Shown: in pieces, positions 47,120 to 56,326 of the stretch
Layout of the letters: each line of letters starts with the position of its first letter
How positions within the stretch are numbered: the stretch's first letter is position 1
Origin: Saccharopolyspora spinosa NRRL 18395
GTDB taxonomy: Bacteria; Actinomycetota; Actinomycetes; Mycobacteriales; Pseudonocardiaceae
Assembly: GCF_000194155.1 (NCBI RefSeq)
Contig: NZ_GL877878.1
Span: 2,606,783 to 2,670,782, forward strand
Direction: 5' to 3'
Length of the DNA stretch: 64,000 bases
The notes under the pieces: generated by a model
Databases searched by the model: none
What the model saw: the letters and a program-made list of their open reading frames with translations, nothing else
Told to the model about the DNA's origin: nothing
Position numbers and translations under genes: made by a program

Positions 47120-47344
47120 CTAGTTGACCAGTTCTATTCGGGCTCCGATCGAGTCCATCCGGTGGTATGCGAACGCTCGGCCGTAGGGCCAGCCGGAGAA
47201 GACCTCCGGCAGGCCCCGGTCCGCCAGGCGGCGCGAGTCGGCTGGTCTGCGGTTCGTTCCACTCGACGCCCGCGTCCCCTCGAAATCGAGCATCGCCTTC
47301 TCGAGGTCGGGCACGACGAAGCACACGTGGTAGAAGGCAGTCAC
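47120..47344 (-). pseudogene. Truncated, frameshifted VOC/glyoxalase-fold gene
   Basis: GTG 47344 opens VTAFYHVCFVVPDLEKAMLDFEG, a clear start of a vicinal-oxygen-chelate protein with its first metal-side His. After this the sequence goes out of frame (VEWNEP in the next frame) and it ends at 74 residues instead of the usual 120-150. Confidence 0.6.
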
Positions 47345-47962
47345 CGGGGCAGTATCCCCTTCTCCCCGGAGTGGCCGTCGGCTGACGGGAGGGGGACACC
47401 CCCAGTTGCCCCCCTCCCGCGCTCCCACGCGCTCCCGGTTATTAGACGCCCGGGACGCCGTTTGGTTGCTTCGTTGTTTTCCCGTTATTGCCGGAGGTCG
47501 AGGCTCAGGCACCGCCGTTGCCGAATTCGCTGCAGGTCCGGGCGGGATCTGGGCTTTCGCAACGCGATGACAACGACCAATGCGAGCACCGCCGCCGACC
47601 GGGATCACCAATCCCAGCACCGCGCCATCGCGCCACTGCTTCTCGACCATCAGCGTCGCGGCGACGCAACGGCAGCCGGCGAACAGCGCCGCGCAGATCG
47701 GCAGCACGGCGAAGTACAGCAGCAGCGCCAACGGCAGCACGATGAACGTGATCACGACCCTGCCGCTGGCCTCGACGAGGTTTCACTTCCGCCACAAGCG
47801 GCCAACGGCTTGTAGGTCGTACCAAACCATCACGATCTCCACCGGGAATGCCCGAGCGTCACGAATCCCGCGCAGGCCCAGGCCGATCTTCACCGGTCTT
47901 CTCTGCTGTTCCGCAGTCGAGTTGCCGGGACGCGCGGCTCGGTGCGGTTGCACCGACCCGCA
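47345..47962. other. Region without a confident gene
   Basis: On the minus strand a hydrophobic stretch (VITFIVLPLALLLYFAVLPICAALF near 47750-47680) could be one or two helices of a small or broken membrane protein. Its frame then runs on through low-quality sequence into the VOC remnant. Nothing else here is convincing on either strand, and the whole 46.5-48.0 kb patch looks like decayed DNA. Confidence 0.4.
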
Positions 47963-48232
47963 TCAGTCGACGATCCGCTCCAACAGGCGGACGGTCACTT
48001 CGGCGCCGGCTTCCTTTCCGATCGCTTTGCGGACATCCGCCTTCACCGGCAGCTTGTGGGTGCCATCGCCCAGGGCCATGAATGAGCTCCGGAACGGGTG
48101 GCCGTCGATCGTCCCCCGGACCTTCACCAGGCCCCGGGTGCCGAAGTACTCGACCGACCTCGGCCAGACCACGTAGGTCCAGCCGCCCCGGTTGGGGCTC
48201 TTCTGCAGCGTCGCGTCGAACTGCTCGTCCAT
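47963..48232 (-). CDS. DUF1905 domain protein
   Basis: The 89-residue protein is essentially one DUF1905 domain: [20 protein letters not shown], then [47 protein letters not shown]. This small beta-barrel is often fused to a DUF4440-like or YdeI-like helix elsewhere. Its role is unknown. ATG 48232 with GGAGGCG upstream is the start. It is divergent from the PheC-like gene. Confidence 0.85.
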   Translation of the reverse strand: MDEQFDATLQKSPNRGGWTYVVWPRSVEYFGTRGLVKVRGTIDGHPFRSSFMALGDGTHKLPVKADVRKAIGKEAGAEVTVRLLERIVD

Positions 48233-48357
48233 AGTCGCCTCCTCTCGCGAACCGCCTCCTGAACGTGCAGACCGCTGGCGGCCCGGAAACTCATCGCTCT
48301 GGCCTTCCCTGGTTCGAGCGGATATGCATGTTCCGCGAAGATCGAAAGGCAGGCGGC

Positions 48358-49158
48358 ATGCATTGGAAGAAGTTCGGCTTCGGGTTGGTCGCGGCGGGTG
48401 TCGTCGCGCTGAGTGCGGCGTGCGCCGCGCCACTGGTCGAGCCCCCGAAGGCCGCGGCAAGCCGGGTGGACGACGTCGTTCAGCGCGGTGAGCTGCGGGT
48501 TTGCAGCACCGGGGACTACCGGCCGTTCACCTACCGGAACGCGGCGGGTGCCTGGAGCGGGATCGACATCGACATGGCGCACGACCTCGCCAGCAAGCTC
48601 GGCGTCAAGGCGACGATCGTCCCCACCACGTGGAAGACGCTGGTCACCGACTTCAACGCGAAGTGCGACATCGCCGTCGGAGGCGTGTCGATCACTCTGG
48701 AGCGCGCGAAGCAGACGTTCTTCAGCGCCGCCTACGTGGTCGACGGCAAGACCCCGATCACCCGCTGCGAGCACGCGGCGCGGTTCCAGACGTTGCAGCA
48801 GATCGACCAGCCCGGCGTCCGCGCCATCGTCAACCCCGGCGGCACCAACGAGCAGTTCGCCAAGCAGAACCTCAAGCAGGCCACCATCGTCGAGCACCCG
48901 GACAACAACACGATCTTCCAGCAGATCCTCGACGGCAAGGCCGACCTGATGATGACCGACGCCGCCGAGACCAAGTGGCAGGCCAGGCAGCACCCCGAGT
49001 TGTGCTCGGTGCACCCGGAGCAGCCGTTCACCTTCAGCGAGAAGGCGTACCTGCTGCCCAAGGGCGACGTGGTGTTCCAGCAGTACGTGAACCAGTGGCT
49101 GAGCCTCGCGCTGCACGACGGCACCTACGCGCGCATCGCCGAGCCCTGGATTGGCTGA
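48358..49158 (+). CDS. Secreted cyclohexadienyl (prephenate/arogenate) dehydratase-like lipoprotein
   Basis: The 266-residue protein has a lipoprotein signal (LSAACA lipobox) and a periplasmic-binding-protein type II fold. It resembles PheC rather than an amino acid receptor: [68 protein letters not shown] and [11 protein letters not shown]. PheC converts prephenate or arogenate to phenylpyruvate or phenylalanine outside the cytosol. A plain solute receptor is the alternative, as no ABC transporter genes are adjacent. ATG 48358 is the start. Confidence 0.8.
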   Translation: MHWKKFGFGLVAAGVVALSAACAAPLVEPPKAAASRVDDVVQRGELRVCSTGDYRPFTYRNAAGAWSGIDIDMAHDLASKLGVKATIVPTTWKTLVTDFNAKCDIAVGGVSITLERAKQTFFSAAYVVDGKTPITRCEHAARFQTLQQIDQPGVRAIVNPGGTNEQFAKQNLKQATIVEHPDNNTIFQQILDGKADLMMTDAAETKWQARQHPELCSVHPEQPFTFSEKAYLLPKGDVVFQQYVNQWLSLALHDGTYARIAEPWIG

Positions 49159-49286
49159 CCTGGAACTGTGATGTTGGCCCTCGAAGTGTGTCGGCGGAGT
49201 TGAGCGCATGCGACGCTTTCCTGCGCAACCATCCGTTACGACCCGGGGACCTGCGATGCGGGCTTCGAGGAATAGGACGGTCAACG

Positions 49287-50141
49287 ATGATTTCTGCGCA
49301 AAATCAGGGCGAGACGGCCGCGCCGTACGGCTCCACGCCGACCAAGCGACGAGTCCGTATCCACCACCTCCAGCAGCTGAAGGAGCGCGGCGAGCCCTGG
49401 CCGATGCTCACCTCGTACGACATGTACACCGCGCGGATCTTCGACCAGGCCGGAATCCCGGTGCTGCTGGTCGGCGACTCGGCCGCCAACAACGTCTACG
49501 GCTACGAGTCGTCACTGCCGGTGACCGTGGACGAACTGCTGCCGCTGGTCCGCGCCGTGACCCGGTCCGTCGAGCAGGCGCTGGTCGTGGCCGACCTGCC
49601 GTTCGGCTCCTACCAGGCGTCGCCGGAGCAGGCGCTGGCCACCGCGACGCGGTTCATGAAGGAAGGCCGCGCGCACGCCGTCAAGCTCGAAGGCGGCCGC
49701 CGCTACGCCCCGCAGATCGAGGCGCTGGTGTCGGCGGGCATCCCGGTGATGGCCCACATCGGCTTCACACCGCAGAGCGAGCACGGCCTCGGCGGCTACC
49801 GGGTGCAGGGTCGCGGCGACAAGGCCGACGAACTGCTGGCGGACGCGCTCGCGGTCCAGGAGGCGGGCGCGTTCTCGGTGGTGCTGGAAATGGTGTCGGC
49901 GGAGGCGGCGAAGCGGGTGACCGGGGAGCTGCGGATCCCGACTGTCGGCATCGGGGCTGGACCGGACTGCGACGCCCAGGTGCTGGTCTGGACCGATATG
50001 GCGGGCATGAACACCGGTCGCACGGCGAAGTTCGTGAAGCGCTACGCCAACGTCGGCGGGGTCCTAGCCGATGCGGCCAGCCGCTTCGCGGATGAGGTTC
50101 GCGGCCACACCTTCCCGGCCGCAGAGCACTCCTTCGACTAG
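49287..50141 (+). CDS. panB: 3-methyl-2-oxobutanoate hydroxymethyltransferase
   Basis: The 284-residue enzyme makes ketopantoate from 2-oxoisovalerate and methylene-tetrahydrofolate, the first step to pantothenate and CoA. The Mg-binding [14 protein letters not shown] and ADLPFGSYQ, the substrate [14 protein letters not shown], and the catalytic Glu in [10 protein letters not shown] are present. ATG 49287 is chosen; the frame is open further upstream but only as an out-of-frame overlap with the PheC-like gene. It sits at the Rv2225 position. Confidence 0.95.
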   Translation: MISAQNQGETAAPYGSTPTKRRVRIHHLQQLKERGEPWPMLTSYDMYTARIFDQAGIPVLLVGDSAANNVYGYESSLPVTVDELLPLVRAVTRSVEQALVVADLPFGSYQASPEQALATATRFMKEGRAHAVKLEGGRRYAPQIEALVSAGIPVMAHIGFTPQSEHGLGGYRVQGRGDKADELLADALAVQEAGAFSVVLEMVSAEAAKRVTGELRIPTVGIGAGPDCDAQVLVWTDMAGMNTGRTAKFVKRYANVGGVLADAASRFADEVRGHTFPAAEHSFD

Positions 50142-50221
50142 CAGGGGCGCGCAGATCGGGCGTGTCACCGGGGAGCGGGCGAGCGGCGATTTCGCGCGAA
50201 ATCGCCGCTTGCCGGAAAGGG

Positions 50222-50480
50222 TCAGCCGGCGGCGGCCCGGGAGATGCGATCGGCCAGCGTCCGCGAGTAGCTGATGAGCTCGGGCGGAGCTTCGATGGTG
50301 CAAGGCACGCCGACCGTGGCGAGGGTGCCGGACAGCCATTCCGTAGGGCTCGACGCCGCGTTCGGAGTAACGCCGACCACTCTTGCCGCCTGGGCTCACG
50401 CGCACCTCCAGCCCGTGCTCTGAAGACTCGCGCAGCAAGATCGAAGCGGGGTGCCCGGTGCTTTGCCCGGGCACGTTCTC
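50222..50480 (-). pseudogene. Gene remnant, possibly the C-terminus of a WYL-domain regulator
   Basis: The minus strand reads EWLSGTLATVGVPCTIEAPPELISYSRTLADRISRAAAG to a stop at 50222. An out-of-frame upstream segment, SSEHGLEVRVSPGGK, precedes it. The ending is like the last helices of WYL-type transcriptional regulators, but no HTH region is left. Identity is tentative. Confidence 0.4.
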
Positions 50481-50535
50481 GACCGCAGAATGGCCGCGAA
50501 CCGGTATCCGGGCTCCAGATCACCTCGATCGGCCG

Positions 50536-51513
50536 CTAGGCAGGCGCGGTGCCGTTGCCGAACGGCTTGCCCCCCAGGGCCTCTCGGCCGTGCGGGGTGC
50601 CCCAGCCCGCGAGATCCGGGCCTACCGGAACGATTCCGGTTGGGTTGATCTGGTGGTGTGTCGCGTAATAGTGGCGCTTGATGTGGTCGAAGTCGACCGT
50701 GTCGCCGAACCCCGGCGTCTGGAACAGGTCCCGCGCGTACGCCCACAGGACCGGCATCTCGGTGAGTTTCTGGCGGTTGCACTTGAAGTGACCGTGGTAG
50801 GCGGCGTCGAAGCGGACCAGCGTGGTGAACAACCGGACGTCGGCCTCGGTGATCGCGTCGCCGACCAGGTAGCGGCGGTCCGCCAAGCGCTCGGAAAGCC
50901 AGTCCAGGCGGGCGAAGAGCCGCTCGAAGGCCTCCTCATACGCCTGCTGCGAGGTAGCGAAACCGCAGCGGTAGACGCCGTTGTTGACATCGGCGTACAC
51001 CACCGCGTTGACCTCGTCGATCTCCGCGCGCAGGTGCTCCGGGTACAGCTGCGGTGCGCCGTCGCGGTGGTACGCGGCCCATTCCGTGAACAGGTCGAGG
51101 GTGAGCTGCGGGTAGTCGTTGGTGACGACCTTGCGCTCGGCGACGTCCAGGACGGCAGGAACCGTGTAGCGGCTGATGAACTCGGGATCGGCGGCCAGGT
51201 ACGCCTCGGACAGGAAGGCAATCCCGGTCACCGGGTCCACGCCCTGCGGGTCGAGGGTGAAGCGCCAGCCGCGTTCGTCGCGGATCGGATCGACGACCCC
51301 CAGCGACAGCACGTCCTCCAGCCCCAGCAGGCGGCGGACGATCACCGACCGGTGCGCCCACGGGCAGGCCAGGCTCACCACCAGCCGGTACCGGTCCGGC
51401 TGCACCTTCCACCCGGACGAGCCGTCCGCGGTGATCCGCTCGGTGAACCGGTTCACCTGCCGCACCCACGCGCCCCGCGTCGAGGTCTCCGCCCCGAACT
51501 GTGCTTCGGCCAT
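50536..51513 (-). CDS. Xi-class glutathione transferase-like protein (glutathionyl-hydroquinone reductase family)
   Basis: The 325-residue protein has the xi-class signature with the catalytic cysteine, Cys50, in SLACPWAHRS, followed by GLEDVLSLGVVDP. The C-terminal helical domain has FARLDWLSERLADRRYLVGDAITEADVRLFTTLVRFD. Family members reduce glutathionyl-quinones. Pseudonocardiales usually make mycothiol rather than glutathione, so the natural thiol here is probably different (inference). Start ATG 51513. It is monocistronic, with family A palindromes upstream. Confidence 0.88.
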   Translation of the reverse strand: MAEAQFGAETSTRGAWVRQVNRFTERITADGSSGWKVQPDRYRLVVSLACPWAHRSVIVRRLLGLEDVLSLGVVDPIRDERGWRFTLDPQGVDPVTGIAFLSEAYLAADPEFISRYTVPAVLDVAERKVVTNDYPQLTLDLFTEWAAYHRDGAPQLYPEHLRAEIDEVNAVVYADVNNGVYRCGFATSQQAYEEAFERLFARLDWLSERLADRRYLVGDAITEADVRLFTTLVRFDAAYHGHFKCNRQKLTEMPVLWAYARDLFQTPGFGDTVDFDHIKRHYYATHHQINPTGIVPVGPDLAGWGTPHGREALGGKPFGNGTAPA

Positions 51514-51539
51514 ACCCCCACCGTAGGCCCGGCGAGAAG

Positions 51540-51561
51540 CCCAGTTTCAATTGAAACTGGG
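51540..51561. repeat. Perfect 22-bp palindrome, family A copy 5
   Basis: CCCAGTTTCAA and its exact complement meet at 51550/51551, 27 bases upstream of the xi-class GST start codon. It therefore lies in a promoter or leader region rather than after a gene. Confidence 0.9.
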
Positions 51562-51602
51562 GTTTCCCAGCAAATGGACGAGCACGGTCAGCGGGGTTCC
51601 CG

Positions 51603-51624
51603 CGCAGTTTCAATTGAAATTGCG
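51603..51624. repeat. 22-bp palindrome, family A copy 6
   Basis: CGCAGTTTCAA and TTGAAATTGCG pair with one G-T wobble, 41 bases from copy 5. The two form a pair like that at 42346-42410. Confidence 0.85.
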
Positions 51625-51758
51625 GTCAGCCTGGTTCCGGCGATCTCCGACCCTTGTACGACAAAGTCGGCCGAAGTTAGGCCTTGACCTAGGTGAAAGG
51701 CCAACCGAGCGGGCACGCGCCCGCGTGAAATCGCCGCTCGCTCCTCGCCGAGCCCTGC

Positions 51759-52154
51759 TCAGCCCGCGCGTCGGGCGAGGACGTCGGCGTGGCAGGGCTT
51801 GGGCGCGCACCAGCAGCCCAGCGCGCGCCCGCTCAACTCACCCTCGCGCAGCTTCGCGAGCAGGTTCGGCTGCTCGTCCAGCCACTTCTCGTAGTGCCGG
51901 ACCATCGCCTCGCGATCGACCTTGGCCTCCTTCAAGAACGGGCTGGCGAACTCTGAAGCCGGCCAGTGGTGCCGCGGCCCAGCGTGCCCGACGTAGGTCA
52001 GCAGGCCCTGCTCCTCCAGCCACGGCACCAGGTGCTTGTGCGGGCCGCCCATGCGCACGTTGACCACGACGGCATGCCCGTCGAGCAGGGCATCCGCCCT
52101 CTCTCGCTCGTCATCGCTCCAACTGCTCGCCTCGTCCGGCAGCACAACGACCAC
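51759..52154 (-). CDS. DUF4326 protein
   Basis: The 131-residue protein has the DUF4326 core VVVNVRMGGPHKH and the C-terminal Cys/His cluster GRALGCWCAPKPCHADVLA, a probable metal site of the CxC-x4-CH type. This domain is common in phage and plasmid genes as well as in actinobacteria; its function is unknown. The start codon at 52154 is a GTG or ATG of MVVVLPDEASSWSDDERERAD. It is transcribed in the same direction as the next gene upstream but after a gap of about 90 bases. Confidence 0.85.
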   Translation of the reverse strand: MVVVLPDEASSWSDDERERADALLDGHAVVVNVRMGGPHKHLVPWLEEQGLLTYVGHAGPRHHWPASEFASPFLKEAKVDREAMVRHYEKWLDEQPNLLAKLREGELSGRALGCWCAPKPCHADVLARRAG

Positions 52155-52245
52155 CTCCGCCGCTCAGGGTGCCGCCGTGGGGCGCTGGGGACAATTTCGC
52201 GAGGACCAACGCCCAGCGCTACCGGAGAATCCGCTCCCGAACGGC

Positions 52246-52911
52246 TCACACGTCGGTGATGCGGAGGCCCGCGTGGGCCCTGTAGCGGCGGTTGATCGCG
52301 ATCAGGTTCGCCGTGAACGCCTCCACTTGGTGGGCGTTGCGCAGGCGTCCGCCGTAGATGCCGCGCACGCCCGGAATCACGCGGGCCAACTCGCGGACCA
52401 CGTCGGTGGCCTCGCGGTCGTCGCCGAGCACCAGGACGTCCAAGTCCACGTGGCTGACCGCGAGATCGGCCAGGATCACCGCGGAGACGTGGTGGAACGC
52501 CGCCGTCACCCGCGACTCCGGCAGCAGCTGCGCCGCCTGCTGCGCCGCGCTGCCTTCCAGCACCGGCAGCGCGTACGGGCCCGTCTTGTCGAAGCCGAGC
52601 GGGTTGACACAGTCGATCACGATCTTGCCGGCAAGCTCCGCCTGCAGGGACTTGAGCAGGTCCGCGTGGCCCTCCCAGGGCACCGCGGCCAGCACGATGT
52701 CCGAGGCCGCCGCGCACCTGGCGTTGTCCTGGCCCGAAACGTCGCCACCAGCGATCTCGACGATCTCGGCCGCCGCCTGCTGGGCCCGCTCGGCGTTGCG
52801 CGAGCCGATCACGACCTTCAGGCCCGCCTTCGCCCACCGGATCGCCAGCCCACGCCCCTGCGCGCCGGTGCCGCCCAGCACCCCGACCGTCATCTCCCGC
52901 ACCTCAGCCAC
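52246..52911 (-). CDS. npdG: NADPH-dependent F420 reductase
   Basis: The 221-residue protein has an N-terminal Rossmann motif TVGVLGGTGAQGRGLAIRWA with SRNAERAQ for NADP phosphate, then AAVPWEGH and DCVNPLGFD, which are typical of F420H2:NADP+ oxidoreductases. It moves hydride between F420 and NADP and so links F420 enzymes, such as the LLM protein at 21229-22173, to general metabolism. GTG 52911 has AAGGGG six bases upstream; ATG 52893 is an alternative. Confidence 0.9.
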   Translation of the reverse strand: MAEVREMTVGVLGGTGAQGRGLAIRWAKAGLKVVIGSRNAERAQQAAAEIVEIAGGDVSGQDNARCAAASDIVLAAVPWEGHADLLKSLQAELAGKIVIDCVNPLGFDKTGPYALPVLEGSAAQQAAQLLPESRVTAAFHHVSAVILADLAVSHVDLDVLVLGDDREATDVVRELARVIPGVRGIYGGRLRNAHQVEAFTANLIAINRRYRAHAGLRITDV

Positions 52912-52989
52912 GCCGGACCCCTTTCGTCTCCGTCGACCATGCGAATTCCACAATCGACCCGGAGACAGAAAAGCGCCACGGCATGTGCG

Positions 52990-54453
52990 TCAAGCCACTT
53001 CGAACGCGACGTCGCGGCGCGCCGGGTCGGCCTCGACGAGCCGCACCCTGACCTGCTGGCCCTCGCCGAGCCCGGTACCGGTGCACCGCGCGATGACCGG
53101 CGGATCGGCCACGAACACCTCGCCCGCCGAACCGTTGGGCACGCGCAGCACCGTCGCGGCGAACTCCTCACCGACCCGCGACGCCAGCGACCAGGCCTGC
53201 GCCTGGGCGATGCAGGCGCGCTCCACCTGCCCGGCCATCCGGTCAGAGCTGCCCATCGCCGACGGCAGTTCCGCCAACGCCACCCGCACCCATTCCGGTA
53301 CTTCCCGGTCCGATGCCACCGCCAGGCACACCTCGGCGCTGTAGCGGTCGACCAACCGTCGCAGCGGGGCCGTCACGTGCGCGTACGAGGCTCCGATGCC
53401 CGCGTGGTTGGCCTTCGCAGGCGCCCCGTCGCCGAAGGCCGTGTAGCCCGCGCCGCGCAGCAAGCGGGTCGCAGCCACGTGCACGGCCAGCGCCTCCGGC
53501 TTGATCGGGTTGAGCCTCGCGAGCGCGGCTGCGGGTGGGGTGTCCATCGGCCAGTGCACGCCAAGCCTGGTCGCCGATCGGCGCAGCCCGGCGACCGTTT
53601 CGGGCTCCGGGTCGGGCACCGTGCGCAGCACACCGATCCCGGCCGACAGCATCATCTCCGCCGCGCACATGCCGGTGAGCAGGGAGATCTCCGCGTTCCA
53701 CTCCTCGACCACGAGGCGCGGCCGCAGCACCAGCCGCCAGCCGCCCGCACCGTCGGATTCCACCTGCTGCTCCGGCAGGCCGAGCTCTATCGCGCCGCGC
53801 AGCACCGCCTGCTCCCGGCGCAGCCGCCCGACCTCGGGAAGCAGCGCGATCGAAGGATGCGGGTCGCCGAGCCGCAGCGAACGCTGCACTCCGTCGTAGT
53901 CCAGCTGCGCGACCGACCGCACCAGCGCCCGCCGGACGTCGACGCGCACCGGCAGCCCGTCGGAATCCAGGTCGATCGTCCACAGCACGGCCGCGCGCAC
54001 CTGGTCCGGCAACAGACTCGCGGCGTCTTCGGACAACCGCGTCGGGTGCAGCGGAACGTTGCCGTCCGGCAGGTAGAGGGTCTGCCCACGTCGCCGCGCC
54101 TCGATGTCCAGCGCGCCACCGGGCAGCACGAAAGCGGCGACATCGGCGATCGCGTAGTGGATGCGGAAGCCGTTGCGCCGACGGCGGACCAGCACCGCTT
54201 GGTCGAGGTCCTTGGAGCCGGGCGGGTCGACCGTCACCAGCGGCAGGTCGGTGGCGTCCACCCGCGCCCCGTTGGGCACCGGCTGCGCGACGGTCTGCTC
54301 CACCTCGACGAGCGCGGCGGTCGGATAGTCGACAGGCAGCCCGAGCTCGGCGCGGATCGCCGAGAAGTCCAAGCCCAGTTCCGGCCGACTCCGACCGGTC
54401 GGTAAGGCGGCGGCAGCTCCGGTGCCACCCGGTGGGATCCCCGCCGCCGCCAC
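52990..54453 (-). CDS. RNB-domain exoribonuclease (RNase II/R family, short form)
   Basis: The 487-residue protein is mainly an RNB catalytic domain. DLPLVTVDPPGSKDLDQAV holds the Mg-binding aspartates, then YAIADVAAFV, the family block PTRLSEDAASLLPDQVRAAV, and the late HVTAPLRRLVDRYSAEV. It lacks the cold-shock and S1 domains flanking RNase R and II, apart from a short OB-like C-terminal stretch. It should degrade RNA 3' to 5'. GTG 54453 lies four bases after the upstream small gene, so the two are coupled. Confidence 0.9.
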   Translation of the reverse strand: MAAAGIPPGGTGAAAALPTGRSRPELGLDFSAIRAELGLPVDYPTAALVEVEQTVAQPVPNGARVDATDLPLVTVDPPGSKDLDQAVLVRRRRNGFRIHYAIADVAAFVLPGGALDIEARRRGQTLYLPDGNVPLHPTRLSEDAASLLPDQVRAAVLWTIDLDSDGLPVRVDVRRALVRSVAQLDYDGVQRSLRLGDPHPSIALLPEVGRLRREQAVLRGAIELGLPEQQVESDGAGGWRLVLRPRLVVEEWNAEISLLTGMCAAEMMLSAGIGVLRTVPDPEPETVAGLRRSATRLGVHWPMDTPPAAALARLNPIKPEALAVHVAATRLLRGAGYTAFGDGAPAKANHAGIGASYAHVTAPLRRLVDRYSAEVCLAVASDREVPEWVRVALAELPSAMGSSDRMAGQVERACIAQAQAWSLASRVGEEFAATVLRVPNGSAGEVFVADPPVIARCTGTGLGEGQQVRVRLVEADPARRDVAFEVA

Positions 54454-54457
54454 GAGC

Positions 54458-54643
54458 TCAGTCCTCGCTGTTCCAGCGCCGGTCGGCGTCGTCGGCCGCT
54501 TTGGTCCGCTCCTCGGCTATCTCCAGCGCACGAGCCGCGGTCTCCCGATCCGGGTACGGCCCCAGGCGCTCAGCAGCCCGGCAACCAGCCTTCGGCTCCA
54601 CCTGCCGATGCGTCAAACAGAAGTACCAACTTCCGCCGCCCAT
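54458..54643 (-). CDS. Small SPOR-like conserved protein
   Basis: The 61-residue protein reads MGGGSWYFCLTHRQVEPKAG, then LGPYPDRETAARALEIAEERT and an acidic tail. The GPYPDRETAARAL pattern resembles the end of SPOR repeats and is common in small actinobacterial proteins near RNB-type RNase genes. Function is unknown. ATG 54643 is chosen; the longer open frame upstream is not protein-like. Confidence 0.75.
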   Translation of the reverse strand: MGGGSWYFCLTHRQVEPKAGCRAAERLGPYPDRETAARALEIAEERTKAADDADRRWNSED

Positions 54644-54713
54644 GCCTCGAGCCTCGCACGACAGCGCGCACCTGTCACGCGCCGGGTCGCGACACGACCG
54701 GTATGTCCCAACC

Positions 54714-55175
54714 TCACCAGGCCGGTGGGGGCGGCGCGGCCGGCATCGGCTGCTGGCCGCCGGGGTCCTGCCGCGGGATCGGGTCCAAGCAGGACACCAG
54801 CACCTGATGGGTCTCCGGGTTGTCGATGCGGCGACCATCCCGCATCCGGTACTCCAGGTCGCCGTTGTCGCCGACCTCCACAGTGCATCCGACCTCGGCG
54901 AGCTGGTCGTCGTCGAGGTCCACCAGGCGCTCGTAGCGGGACGGCACCACCCGGTACACGGGCCACTGCAGGTGCCCGAAGGCCTGGTGGAACTCCGCCA
55001 GCAGGTTGCTCATCTGCTGCTGCCACGGCAGCGGCATGGCCTCGGCCAGCGATCGCGGCAGCACCGCGTACCCGCCGTCCACCCCGGGCAGGGGCTGCCG
55101 GGTCAGGTAGTCCCCGAGCGGCGTGCTCGATGCGGGCGGACGAGATGGCCGCGGAATCGGGTCCGGCGTGAACAT
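54714..55175 (-). CDS. Conserved hypothetical protein at the end of the secretion operon
   Basis: The 153-residue protein is soluble, Pro-rich at both ends, with a folded middle: LPRSLAEAMPLPWQQQMSNLLAEFHQAFGHLQWPVYRVVPSRYERLVDLDDDQLAEVG. ATG 55175 has AAGG upstream. It follows the NlpC/P60 gene after 43 bases, so it is probably the last member of the leftward secretion-like operon. No family function is known to me. Confidence 0.7.
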   Translation of the reverse strand: MFTPDPIPRPSRPPASSTPLGDYLTRQPLPGVDGGYAVLPRSLAEAMPLPWQQQMSNLLAEFHQAFGHLQWPVYRVVPSRYERLVDLDDDQLAEVGCTVEVGDNGDLEYRMRDGRRIDNPETHQVLVSCLDPIPRQDPGGQQPMPAAPPPPAW

Positions 55176-55218
55176 GATCAACCCTTTCCGAAGGTCAGCA
55201 AGCCGCCGCCATTCTTAC

Positions 55219-56325
55219 CTACCGCGCACCCCAAGCGGCAGGAGCGGGCGCGCCCGGCGACGGCGTGTCGGCGGGCGCACCGGGCTCGCGCGGCGCGATC
55301 CCAGCAGGCGGGGCGGGCTCGCTCGTCGAAGATCCAGCCCCGCTCGACTGCGCCGGATCGGCGGCCGGGCGGACCACCGTGGGCAGCAGCTGGCCGCCGT
55401 CCCACAGCTTCGTCGTCTCGACGGACTCGCCAGGCTGCGGCGCGTGCAGGACCTCGTTGTCGCCCAGGTACAGCGCCACGTGGTGGATTCCGTTCGGATC
55501 CCGGCCGTAACCCCAGAACACGAGGTCACCGGGCTGCGCCTGGGCCAGCGGGACGTGCACGCCGCCCTGGGAGTACTGGGTCTGCGAGTACTTCGGGATC
55601 TCCACCCCGGCCGCCTTCCAGGCCTGCTGCGTCAAGCCCGAGCAGTCGAAGGCGTTCGGCCCCGCCGCGCCCCACACGTACGGCTTGCCGAGCTGGCTCT
55701 GGGCGTACTGGATCGCCTGGCTGGCCAGCACGCCGGCGCTGGGCAGCTCCTGGCAGGCGCTGACGCCCTCGACGTTGCCCTCCACGCTCACCAGGTGCGC
55801 GGCCATCGGCTCCCACTTGTGGTAGCGCAGCGGGAACGCCGACCGCTCCACCCGCTGGGCGGCGTCGCCGGGTCGCATCTCCTCCCAGCGAGGCACCGCG
55901 AGCAGCACGTCGTAGAACTTGTTGATCGCGTAGTCCACGTCGGTGACCTGCTGGACCGAACCCCAGCCCATCGACGGCCGCATCTGGAAGATGCCCAGCG
56001 AGTCCCGGTCGCCGTGGAACACGTTGACCAGGTTCGACTCGGTTTTGCCCGCCTGGATCGCGATCTGCCAGGCCCGCGGCGGCAGGCCGCGCTGCTCGCC
56101 GATTTCGATGATGCGCTTGGCGATGGCGACCGATTCGGCGGACAGCGTCACGGCGTCCCGCTCGCCGCGGCCCGCGCCATCGCCCCACGGCCCCAGGTCT
56201 GCGCTGCAGTTGGACCAACCCGCACCCCGCCCACCGCTGCCGACCAGCAGGGCGGTCACCGCGCCGACGCCGATCAGACCTGCGAAACCCGCGAGCACGA
56301 CGAAGGCAACCACGAGCTTCCGCAT
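55219..56325 (-). CDS. NlpC/P60 peptidoglycan hydrolase with N-terminal transglycosylase-like region
   Basis: The 368-residue exported protein has one N-terminal membrane helix (residues about 5-29). A region like a lytic transglycosylase follows: LPPRAWQIAIQAGKTESNLVNVFHGDRDSLGIFQMRP. Then comes an NlpC/P60 domain with Cys228 (FDCSGL) and His281-His282 (HHVALYLG), and a Pro/Ala-rich tail. It should open the cell wall, the usual job of VirB1-like or NlpC/P60 proteins in Gram-positive type IV secretion. It is one base after the upstream gene stop, within the operon. Confidence 0.9.
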   Translation of the reverse strand: MRKLVVAFVVLAGFAGLIGVGAVTALLVGSGGRGAGWSNCSADLGPWGDGAGRGERDAVTLSAESVAIAKRIIEIGEQRGLPPRAWQIAIQAGKTESNLVNVFHGDRDSLGIFQMRPSMGWGSVQQVTDVDYAINKFYDVLLAVPRWEEMRPGDAAQRVERSAFPLRYHKWEPMAAHLVSVEGNVEGVSACQELPSAGVLASQAIQYAQSQLGKPYVWGAAGPNAFDCSGLTQQAWKAAGVEIPKYSQTQYSQGGVHVPLAQAQPGDLVFWGYGRDPNGIHHVALYLGDNEVLHAPQPGESVETTKLWDGGQLLPTVVRPAADPAQSSGAGSSTSEPAPPAGIAPREPGAPADTPSPGAPAPAAWGAR

Positions 56326-56326
56326 G

